A stretch of 64,000 nucleotides of DNA from Apricaphanius iberus (taxonomy: Eukaryota > Chordata > Actinopteri > Cyprinodontiformes > Aphaniidae), in contig JAPXFQ010002662.1 of NCBI GenBank assembly GCA_028564705.1, positions 1,488,001 through 1,552,000 of the forward strand, given 5' to 3'. The stretch's first letter is position 1. Each line of letters opens with the position of its first letter. Below, piece after piece: positions 10,901 through 22,900 of this stretch. The notes under the pieces were generated by a model that searched no databases, was not told where the DNA came from, and worked only from the letters and a program-made list of their open reading frames with translations. A program made the translations under genes and the position numbers.

Positions 10901-13900
10901 ACTGAGCGAATACCTGACAGAACTTAAACCGGGATAAAGTGATTGCAAGGTCTTTGCGTGGCTTTGCGTGGCTTTGCATGGCTTTGCGTGGCTTTGCGGT
11001 CAACAAAAATTACGGCTACCCATGGCTGCCTCTCTCCTCTAACCCTCTCCACCGGTGAGTGCACCTTTCAAACCTCTGTATACGCCCCCAATCTCACACA
11101 CACACACACACACACAAGCGCAATCACACAAACGTGACACACACACACTCAAAGTGGCGACAGACACACATGCGGTGCTCACCCAGCTATGTGTCTTCTA
11201 TACTGATGTCTGTTTTGACTGCCAGAGTTGTATGCAGGGAGAGTGCGGAGAGGGGAAATCTATATCGCTGCTTTTTTCGATAGTAATATCTTGAAAGTTC
11301 ATGTCTAGATATAGATTCGATAAAGATATATCGTTCAGCCTTAATTTGGCGGCAGTAGAGAGGAAAAACTCAGCTTTAACATGAAGAAATCTCTGGCAGA
11401 ACCTGGCTCAGTACACGCGGTAATCTGCCACGACCGCCTGGGGGTCTGAGAAGACGGAGAAGAGACGGCATGGAGGATGCTCAGTGACTTTGAGCATCAT
11501 CTGGACTGATGTTCCCTATCCAGCAGGGGACATTCTAGTTGAGTGGGGTACCAGACTGTGTGGAGCTTCTATGGGGAGAAAAAAACTGAGAGAAAACTGG
11601 GTTAACAATTGTAATAACAGCAGAAAAAATATATCTAGAGAGTAGTAGGAGAGAAAAGTAGAAGAGAGAAGAAAAGTGGTCAGTCTGTCCTCCAACAGTC
11701 TAAACCTATTGCAGCATAACTGGGAAAAAAAAGCTCAGGATAACCTAAGCCAATAACTATAAGTTTGATCAAAAAGGAAGGTTTTATGCCTAGTCTTGAA
11801 AATAGACAGAGTATCTGCCTCACGGACTTAAACTGGGAGCTGGTTCCACAGGAGAGGAGCCTGATAAGTAAAAGATCTGCTTCCCATTCTACTTTTAGAA
11901 ATCCTAGGAACTACCTGCATTCTGAGAATGTAGGGCGCTGTTAGGAACATGTGGAACAATCAGATCTCTAATGTACGATGGAGCTTGATTATTAAGGGCT
12001 TTATAAGTAAGGAGTAGGATCTTAAACTCTATTCTTGATTTAACAGGGAGCCAGTGTAAAGAGAAAAGAAAAACAGGAGAAATGTGATCTCTTTTTTTTT
12101 CCAAATGATCAGAAGTCTTGCTGCAGCATTTTGGATCAACTGGAGGCTTTGATTTGCATTTTGTGGACTTCCTGATAAGGAACTAAAGTAGTCCAGCCTT
12201 GAAGTAACGCGTGCTTGGACTAGTTTCCCTGTATCACTCCTGGACAGGATGTTTCTATTTTTAGCCATATTCCGGAGGTTAAAGAAATCTTAGAAACCTG
12301 TTTAAAAAGTATTTAAATGTCATGTCCTGGACAAAAATTACACAGAGGTTCTTTACATTAATACTAGAGGATATATATATATATATATATACACAGGTCC
12401 TTCTAAAACAATTAGCATATTGTGATAAAGTTAATTATTTTCTGTAATGTACTGATAAACATTACTTTCATATATTTTAGATTCATTACACACAACTGAA
12501 GTAGTTCAAGCCTTTTATTGTTTTAATATTGATGATTTTGGCATCCTATCTCAAAGTGTTTTTAATACAAAAAAGTCAACCTTCAAATAATTATGTTAAG
12601 TTATGCACTCAATATTTGGTCCGGAATCCTTCAATGCGGCGTGGCATGGAGGCAATCAGCCTGTGGCACTGCTGAGGTGTTATGTAGGCCCAGGATGCCT
12701 CGATAGCGGCCTTAAGCTCATCCAGAGTGTTGGGTCTTGTTTCTGTCAACTTTCTCTTCACAATATCCCACAGATTCTCTATGGGGTTCAGGTCAGGAGA
12801 GTTGGGAGGCCAATTAAGTACAGTAATACCATGGTCATTAAACCATTTAGCAGTGGTTTTGGCACTGTGAGCAGGTGCAAGGTCGTGCTGAAAAATGATA
12901 TCTTTATCTCCATAAAGCTTTTCAGCAGATGGAAGCATGAAGTGCTCCAAAATCTCCTGATAACTAGCTGCATTGACCCTGCCCTTGATAAAACACAGTG
13001 GACCAACTCCAGCAGCTGACATGGCACCCCAGACCATCACTGACTATGGGTACTTGACACTGGACTTCAGGCATTTTGGCATTTCCTTCTCCCCAGTCTT
13101 CCTCCAGACTCTGACACCTTGTTTTCCAAATGACATGCAAAATGTGCTTTCATCCGAAGAAAGTACTTTGGACCACTGAGCAAGAGTCCAGTGCTGCTTC
13201 TCTGTAGTCCAGGTCAGGCGTTTCTGCCACTGTTTCTGGTTCAAAAGTGGCTTGACCTGGGGAATGCGGCACCTGTAGCCCATTTCCTGCACACGCCTGT
13301 GCACGGTGGCTCTGGATGTTTCTACTCCAGACTCAGTCCACTGCTTTCCGCAGGTCACCCAAGGTCTGGAATCAGTCCTTCTCCACAATCTTCCTCAGTC
13401 ACCTCTTCTCGTTGTGCAGCGTTTTCTGCCACACTTTTTCCTTCCCACAGACTTCCCACTGAGGTGCCTTGATACAGCACTCTGGGAACAGTCTATTTGT
13501 TCAGAAATTTCTAACTGTGTCTTACCCTCTTGCTTGAGGGTGTCAGTGATGGCCTTCTAGACAGCAGTCAGGTCAGCAGTCTTACCCATGATCGCGGTTT
13601 TGAGTAACGAACCAGGCTGGGAGTTTTAAAAGCCTCAGGAATCTTTTGTAGGTGTTTAGAGTTAATTAGTTGATTCAGATGATTAGGTTAATAGCTCGTT
13701 TAGGGAACCTTTTCATGATATGCTAATTCTTTGAGATAGGAATTTTGGGTTTTCATGAACTGTATGCCAAAATCATCAATATTAAAACAATAAAAGGCTT
13801 GAACTGCTTCAGATGTGTGTAATGAATCTAAAATATATGAAAGTGTAATGTTTATCATTACATTTCAGAAAATAATGAACTTTATCACAATATGCTAATT

Positions 13901-16900
13901 TTTTGAGAAGGACCTGTATATACTCTTACAAACTTATACACATAATAATCCCTATACACTAGACCAGTGATTCCCAACCAGGGCTGCACGTACCCCTGGT
14001 GGTACATGAGCACATTTCGTAGGGCATGTGGACACATTTTATATTTAATCTCAAAGATCATGGGTATCAGGCATTGGACAATATTAGCTGTGTCATGTTA
14101 AAACAAAATCAGCCTGTAATGCGTAATTCTAAATAAATACCCAAATTAATTATAAACGCTGCGGAGGAACAGACTGGATGTGAAGAACAGCCTGGAGAAC
14201 ACTCTGCCCCCAGATCTATCAGAGCTTATCAAAGATGACCAAGTTCAGTTGTCTCCTTAAAGATAGGTGTGATGATGAAAACAAAGTAAAACTGTTAAGG
14301 TTATTTTTTCAGTGTTTTGTTTGCGTGTTTGAAGTGGGCTTTGTTTAAGGGTGCCTGTGTTTATTGTAACAACAGAAGGTTTATTTACTTTTGTAAATTT
14401 ATTTTAAGATAGCTCTTTCTTTCACAGCAAAATACATACTGTGTGTGTGTATGTATGTATGTATGTGTATATATATTTATATATATATATATATATAATT
14501 GCCATGTTTAATTTAAAGGGAAATGAAAATAATAAAATGCTTGAGTCATAAGTGTTATCTTTCAATCCAGAAATGTTATTGAACACCAACCCATAAACCC
14601 ACAGCAAGGCTCCACTTCCATCAAGGTATATGCGTCTTCAACAGAACTATATTAGACAATGTTTTACTAATAAACTATTCTCTTGTAAAAAGAACAAAAA
14701 TTTAACTTAAAAATCTGGGGGAAAAAACTATTTATAAACTGAGAACTCTATTTGTAACTCCCTCTTCAACCAAAATTCAAAGAGACACAAATCTTAAATG
14801 TCTATCCTTCTAAGGAACTGCTGAGAAAACACTAACATTAATAATAACATATGTAGCTTTTTGGGAACAATGTTGAGACAACAGATCTTATTTTTTGAAT
14901 GCATAAAGACTCATATTTTTGGAACAATTTTCAAGACTGGATACAACTTCCAATTCCACTACCTATCTCAAGAGAAAGTGTCACCTTTGGGACCCTTTTT
15001 CAAAACGAGAACAAAAAACTGTTTTGTGACCTAGTTCTGTCTGGAAAATTCTTCTTACATAAACAAAGAATAGTGAAATCACCCCCAACCTTTAAAGTTT
15101 TTTTTTTTGAATTCGACATGTACGTAGAATACCTTAAATCTATTTAAGATAATGGTTATATGTCTGTGTATGGATTACTTTGTAAACTTTCAAGAAATGT
15201 ACAGTAATCCCCTGTAATGTATTTAAGTTTTCTTCTACTGCTTGCTCAAATCTCATTTGTGCAGATATAAATTGTTTGCCTTTCTTGTTCTGAATATGGA
15301 CATGTAAATAAAGAGTTAAAAAACAAGCCAAAAAAAAAGTCAACCAGAGATGTCACCTCTATGGTAGGGAGACCTGCCAGAAAAGCTCTGCACCCGTACT
15401 GGGGAATTGCTTTGCAACACTGACTCTAACGGAGAAGTATAAAAGAAAATATTCTGTCAATGCGTGTGCATTTCAGTGCAAACTTGCCAACAGAGAAGTA
15501 TAAGCTAATGTGCTACAATAGGTAGATTTTGGCTATGAATAATTCATCCAAGGAAGGGTGGCGCTTTTTCCTGGTTTGAAAAGCTGCAGCGACATGTGGG
15601 CCTGGTCGCATCGCACGGGGTGGTGGGGGAACATTTGTTGCTAGTTAGACAACAGCTAACAACTACCTGGATGTCATGGCCCATCAGCCTGGCACAGCAA
15701 ACTCCTCCCCAGTTCAACCGCCTTTCTTAGGATGCTCAGCTGCATCAGCTTCTGCTCTTGGCCTTTGAATCTCCTCACTTTTGCAACAGGCAGGTTAGCA
15801 GGCCTAACCCTATGCACAACTGTATAAAAGGGCTTAATCCCATCTGGATTAAATAGTTTATTGGTTGAGGTGTGTTGAATTATGTTTGGAGTCAGTTCGC
15901 GTTATGTTTGAGCTCAGAGGGCTACCGTAGCTTGGTGCGTCAGTCAAACGATGACGTCATACGTTTATCTTACCCCCCGACGGAGTTTTACTGCAGCAGT
16001 AGCGTTCAGTAGCAGATAAAGTTAGGGTTTGTTAAATATAAGCCTGTGAGCTGCTACAGAGACTCGCCACCAGAGTGTCGGTGCGTCTATGACGAGTGAG
16101 TACTGTATCAGGGCCCAGAGTGGACGAATCTGTTAGTGAAATGTCTGGTTCGATGTTAGCTTGTTAGCCGCTAATGCTAGTTGGCACAGATTGAATGTGT
16201 AGGCTACAGACTTACCTGATATTCGAAGGGATTTTCCGACCATAAGAGTCCAAGTACATGATTATTTCCCTTTGGTTTATGTAGAAGAATACTTAATTTT
16301 CGGGTTGCTAAGTTAGATAGAATCTATAATGAATGTAAGGGATTACTCTGCATGTTTATATAAGAATGTTTATTGTTACTTATGTATGGTGCAGGTTCTT
16401 GACATGTCCTGGAATACTAGAATTACTTAGTCTTGTATCTTTATTTGCAGGAAAACCACACAGACACATACTCCTACAACCGCGTTCCTTTATTACATCA
16501 GTTCTGACTTGTAACTGGATTTGTAATCTCTGATTGCTAAGTAAAGAAGAGTTCAACCATCAGACTTGGCCTAGTTTCTGACCACACCCCTGCCTTCTGA
16601 GACAGAGTACATGCTCCCCCTCTGAACCAAACCGTGTTCTAATCGACACTCAGGGTTGAAAGTAGATGTCAAAAGCGAACAGCGCCCCCTTGATGGAGGA
16701 ACTGCGGACGTTAAAGAAAGAAGTCTTAACCAATAAGGGGGTAGCACCGCCGCGAAGCCTGACCCCCCTCTCCAACTAGCCGCCACTACGATTACCCTGG
16801 ACCAGTCAGCCATCCTCAGACACAACTCCCTATGCAGCTACCAATATCCTCCGCATCACCCCCCGAATCCAGAACATTGGCCTCAGCACCCAATGGTGAG

Positions 16901-19900
16901 CCCCGACGTTCTAGGCTGGAAGCCGTCGGAGTGGGGGGACCTCATTCATCTTCTCAGTCATTCTCCCAGTATCCTAGGACGGTTCCTCAGCCGTCCCGAA
17001 CATCCTGCCATAACTTCAGTCCTAATCCTGGGTACCAAGGACCCCGTCCTACCATACCGCACTTCGCACGGAGGGATCCTGGTGAGTTCGCCCACCTCCG
17101 GATGGCATTAGAAAACCTGCTACCAGTAGAGAGCCCAGAGCTGTTAGAGTATCAGATCCTATTAGACCATCTAAAACTGGACGAAGCCAGACTGGTGGCT
17201 GAGTCCTACCTGCACTCACCCACGCCATTCAGACACCATGCATGCATTAACTGAAAGGTTTGGCCAGCCGCACCAGCTAGCTCTGAGGAAGATCGCTGCA
17301 GTGATGGATGCCGCGGACGTCAGAAGAGGTGATGTGGTTGCATTTGAGAGATTCTACTTGTAGATCCAATAGTTAGTCGGCATGCTGAAGACGCTGGGAA
17401 CGGAGGGACAGGTGGAGCTACGGTGTGGCTCGCACGTGGCTCGTCTACTTAGCAAGCTTCCTCCTGAACAAAGGGCAGAGTTCCGACGATGCATGCTGAG
17501 GCACTCAACCCGCAACCACACACTGAATGACCTAGCAGACTGGCTGAAACAAGAATCATGGTGCCATGATTATACAGAGCAGATTCCAGGGGCCAGAGAA
17601 GACCGGAGGAACCTCAAGCCGGAGTCGCAAGCTGGGAGACAATCTATTGCAGTGTATCACGGAGCCGAGAATGCAGCATCGCATTCCACCGCACCGTCAA
17701 AATTATCCACATCAAGCAAGCCAGCCTCTTAATGTGCATTCTGTGACATTAAAGAGCACCACCTAAGTCAGTGCGCTGAGATCAGCAAGCTGAGTCAAGA
17801 ACAACTGGTCCAGTGGACAAAAACAAATAACAGATGCTGGCGTTGTGCTCGGTCCCACCAGGCCGCACAATGCAATCTAAAGAAGTTGTGTAACCTCTGT
17901 CAAGGCAGACATTTACAGATCCTGCATGCAGTGAATACCAGGGTGTCAAAGGGACCGAAGCCAGCGATCCCCACAAGAGAGAACAGAGAAAGTTCGACAG
18001 AAGTGCTGTACCTTGACAGACCGGTGGAGAACAACAGGGTCCTGTTAAAGGTAATCCCAGTGTACCTTCACTATGGCGACCGGACCCTGGATACATTCGC
18101 CGTGCTGGATGACGGCTCAGAAAGGACGATGCTCCTGCCAGCCGCAGCCCAAGCCTTAGGAGTTCAGGGAGAACCAGAAGCCCTTCCTCTGCGCAACATA
18201 AGGCAGGATATCCAGACCCTGCAAGGTACCTGTATATCCTTTTCGGTTTCTCCCAAAGCTAAGCCTAAAACTAAGTATCGCATCCAGAACGCCTTCACGG
18301 CCACACACATTGATCTAGCTGATCACAGCTACCCAATGGACATCCTCAAGAGAAAGTACAAGCACCTGTCTGACATCCCCATCCAGCCATTCAAGAGAAG
18401 CAAACCTATGCTTCTAATCGGCAGTGATCATCCACTTCTCCTCATCCCCACGGAGCCGGTCCGATTGGGTCCCCCTGGAGGCCCTGCAGCAATCCACACT
18501 CGGCTGGGATGGACATTACAGGGCCTGTCCAGTGTAATCTGTCAGCTCAATCGCCCTCAGCAGTGCCTACTTACCTCTGTTCACCCACAGGTGAACGAGC
18601 TGATGAGACACGTGGAAAGACTGTGGCAAACAGACGTTGTCCCGCCCAGGAGCGACAAGGTTGTGACCCGATCCAAGCAGGATAATGAGGCCATCGCGCT
18701 GCTAGAGAGTAAGACGACGCGGCTGGAGATTGACGGCATCTTAAGGTATGCCAACCCCTTACTTCGTGCTAAAGACATGCCAGTGTTAAAAGCAACACCC
18801 GAGGCGGTTATGGCCAGTTTAAGAGGAGTGGAGAGGAGGCTAAGGAGCCAACCGGATCGCGCTGAGATCTATCAAAGCAGAGATGAAGAAGCTGATTCGA
18901 GCTGGATATATCCGCCAGGTTAGACCCTGCAGAGCTGAAGAATGACACCGAGGCCTGGTACATCCCCCACCACCTGGTGAGTCATAACGGTAAACACCGG
19001 CTGGTGTTTAACTGCTCCTACCAGTACCAGGGAAGGAACCTGAATGAACACCTTCTTCCAGGCCCGACACTTGGTGCTTCGTTGCTAGGTGTTCTACTCA
19101 GATTCCGGGAACACAAGGTGGCAGTGAGCGGGGATATAAAGGCAATGTTTCACCAGGTCCGCCTCCTCCCTGAAGATCGCTCCCTACTGAGATTCGTGTG
19201 GCGAGCCCTGAACAGCGATGCTCCTCCAGCCATCTATGAATGGCAGGTCCTACCCTTTGGTACCATGTGTAGCCCCTGCTGCGCAGTATTCCGATAAGAA
19301 CAGCACACCAGGGCCTTCAGTTCACCAGGGGAGGAAGTGCGGACATCGGTTGAAAGATGTTTTTATGTTGAAAACTGTCTGCACAGTCTACCGACCCAAG
19401 AGCAAGCCAAAAACCTGATCAACCAGCTACGAGAGCTACTCTCCTCGGTAGGATTCATACTACGTCAATGGGCTAGTAATTATCCTGAAGTGATCAGCCA
19501 CCTGCCGGAGGAGGATCGCTCGACAAGCGCTGAGCTCTGGCTGACCGAGAGCAAGACTTACAACTCCGAGTCAACCCTGGGCCTGAGCTGGCACTTCTCC
19601 ACCGACACGCTTGGCTACAAGCATAGACCAGTAGAACCTGGTGCCCCGACCCTCAGACGAATCTATAGAGTGCTAGCAAGTCAGTACGATCCCATCGGCT
19701 TCATCCTGCCGTACACCACCAAGGCCAAGATGCTGGTGAGACAGCTTTAAAGTTTTTGTGGGAACCCGCGTAGCGGAGATCCAGGAGTTGACTCAGCACA
19801 ATACCTGGTGTTATGTGGACTCTGGAAGGAATCCAGCTGATGACATCCCAAGAGGGATGAAGTTGGAGGAGTTGCCTAAGCCCTGTCGATGGTCAGAGGG

Positions 19901-22900
19901 ACCCTCCTTCCTTCATCAGCCTTTAGAGTGTTGGCCTCAAGAACCCTGTCAGAAAACTCAAACTCCTCCAGATGTTGGGGAGCTGCGCAAATCTGCCTTC
20001 TGTGGGACCAACTCCACACTGGGAAATATAGAGGTAACCTATGCGCAATACAACACCTGGCAGGAGCTTGTAAAGGCAACCTTGGAGGAGTCGCATGGGG
20101 CGGCCAAAGTCAGCACCCTCAGCGCGGAACATCATCATAGCAGTCGTTTGCTAGCCTTATCCCCTGAGCTAGGTGAGGATGGGAGACTGATTCGAGTTGG
20201 AGGTCGGCTGCGGCGGGCTGAAGAACTTGACTACTGCAACCAGCATCAGATTGTGCTGGATGCAGCCCATCCATTACCCAGCTACTTATTCGAGACTATG
20301 ACAGCCGCCTGAAACACCGAGGACCCGAGCGGGTGTTTGCAGAGATGAGACGGGGGTATTGGATCCTGAGAGGTAGAGAGGCTAGCCGGCGTTACCAGCG
20401 GACGTGCACAGTCTGTCAAAAATGGAGAGCTAAGCCGCGCCCACCAAAGATGTCAGACCTGCCGGTAGCCAGAATTCGTCTCCACAAACCAGCATTTTAC
20501 TCTACAGGAACTGATTGTTTTGGGCCGTTTATGGTGAAAGTAGGGCGTCGTCTGGAGAAGAGGTGGGGCATCGTATTCAAATGTCTGACGGTGAGAGCTG
20601 TAGATCTGGACATCCTATCTTCACTCGATGCTGACTCCTTCCTGATGGCTTTACGTCTCTTTGTTGCCCGAAGAGGAACCCCTGCGGAGCTCTACTCTGA
20701 CCAAGGGACAAATTTTAAAGGAGGACGATCCGAACTCCAGGACGCCTATTCAGCTATGACATTGGAGCTCCAGCAACTTCTGGCACCACAGAAAATCCAG
20801 TTCCACTTCAACCCTCCAGCATCACCTCACTTGGAGGCACCTGGGAGAGGGAGATGCGCTCTGTGAAGTCGGCGTTATATATCACGGTCTGTGCCCAACC
20901 TGTACCAGAGGAGGTCCTCCGCACGGTGATTGTGGAGGTGGAGGGGATCCTTAATTCCAAGCCGTTGGGGTACGTCCCATCGGACGTCGGAGATCCGGAT
21001 CCTGTGACTCCCAACTTTGTGCTGATGGGGCTGCGGGATGGATCACTTCCCCAAGTGGTTTACCCACGGAATGAACTGCTGAGCCGTCGACGTTGGAAAC
21101 ATGCCCAAGTCCTTGCAGACCATTTCTGGGCCCGGTTCATCCGGCTATATTTGCCGGGGATGCAGAAATGGCACACCTCATCTGAAGACCTGCAAGAAGG
21201 AGCGGTGGTGATGGTGGTGGATCCTCAACTGCCGCGGGCTCTCTGGCTTGTGGGACATGTGGTCAGGGTGCATGCCAGTGCAGATGGACATGTGAGGTCT
21301 GCAGAGGTCATGATCAAGGACAAAGTGTTCACCAGACCTGTGGCACATCTGGTGGTACTGCCAGCGCTCCCAGAAGAGGACAGTAATTCGCCCGATTAGG
21401 AACCGTTAATGGTTCAAATGTACTACATACATGTGGGGGCGGCTGTATAAAAGGGCTTAATCCCATCTGGATTAAATAGTTTACTGGTTGAGGTTTGTTG
21501 AATTATGTTTGGAGTCAGTTTGCGTTATGTTTGAGCTCAGAGGGCTACCGTAGCTTGGTGCGTCAGTCAGTCGATGACGTCATACCTTCATTTTACCCCC
21601 CCGACGGAGTTTTACTGCAGCAGTAGCGTTCAGTAGCAGATAAAGTTTGGGTTTGTTTAATATAATCCTGTGAGCTGCTACAGAGACCCGCCACCAGAGT
21701 GTCGGTGCGTCTATGACGAGTGAGTACTGTATCAGGGCCCGGAGTGGACGAATCTGTTAGTGAAATGTCCGGTTCGATGTTAGCTTGTTAGCCGCTAATG
21801 CTAATGCTATTTGGCACAGATTGAATGTGTAGGCTACAGACTTACCTGATATTCGAAGGGATTTTCCGACCATAAGAGTCCAAGTACATGATTATTTCCC
21901 TTTGGTTTATGCAGAAGAGTACTTCATTTTCGGGTTGCTAAATTAGATAGAATCTATAATGAATGTAAGGGATTACTCTGCATGTTTATATAAGAATGTT
22001 TATTGTTACTTATGTATGGTGCAGGTTCTTGACATGTCCTGGAATACTAGAATTACTTAGTCTTGTATCTTTATTTGCAGGAAAACCACACAGACGCATA
22101 CTCCTACAACTGCGTTCCTGTATTACATCAGTTCTGACTTGTAACTGGATTTGTAATCTCTGATTGCTAAGTAAAGAAGAGTTCAACCATCAGACTTGGC
22201 CTAGTTTCTGACCACACCCCTGCCTTCTGAGACGGAGTACATGCTCCCGCTCTGAACCAAACCGTGTTCTAATCGACACTCAGGGTTGAAAGTAGATGTC
22301 AAAGGCGCACAGCGCCCCCTTCACCCTTCCTTCTAATTAGCTACAGAACAACATTAATTTTAAACAAGTCAGTGTGACTTATTTCATCAGCCGATTACAG
22401 TTCACCTGATTGACTGGCTGGCTGTAATTTATTTTGGAGCCAGTGAGTTTCTTCCAGTAACTCGTCTCTGCCCCCTGCTGGTGAAGTAGGGTTAATGCGC
22501 GTGCGGTTGCCAACAAAGAGAAAGAAGTTCTGGTCAGCATTTTCTTTTTCTTTTGGGAAAACTCCCCCATTTCCTGTCAAAGGTGTAAATGGTCAGCAGG
22601 AATGCTGGGGAGGTCTGTGTTTTGGTACAGATATTGCTGTAGCCCCAACACTAGACTTTAGGTACTTGACAGGCATAGGCCTCAATAGTCGACTCAGTCA
22701 GTGACTACTTAACAAACAGACCACGTAAAACGGAAGGGTTGTGTGTCTAACCATGTAGTCATCAGCAAAACAATTATCTCCAAGGAATGTACTTGCCTTC
22801 TGGGGGGGAACTGCAGCATTAAAGTTAAACACTTCAAAGCTAAACAAGGAGATAAAGATGGCTGGTTCTGTCTTAGGGCTGGTCTAATTTGTTTTCCTTA

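Larger units (their letters stand above)
8043..11343 (-). mobile_element. hAT transposon (ZBED-type), full length
   Basis: The terminal inverted repeats tagggctgaacgatat (left) and atatcgttcagcctta (right) bound a 3,301-bp element. The flanking octamers atgtagcg and atttggcg match at 6 of 8 positions, a decayed 8-bp duplication as expected for hAT. It sits inside an L2-like LINE tail. The one transposase gene reads on the minus strand. Near its 5' end lie an 11-bp minisatellite and a CA microsatellite. Confidence 0.85.
15821..22321 (+). mobile_element. BEL/Pao LTR retrotransposon, complete ends, inactive
   Basis: Two direct long terminal repeats (15821-16691 and 21444-22321) enclose a + strand Gag-Pol region with a BEL-type zinc-knuckle Gag, A17-like protease, reverse transcriptase and integrase. 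The total is 6.5 kb. By eye the LTRs differ at roughly 30 positions (about 3%), so the insertion is moderately old. I find no matching target duplication: acaac on the left, caccc on the right. RNase H is largely deleted, and the coding region has several frameshifts. Confidence 0.9.

Noticed and set aside
10943..11137. CRISPR-like or regulatory tandem array
   Set aside because: It is an ordinary 11-bp minisatellite followed by a CA repeat, with no spacers.
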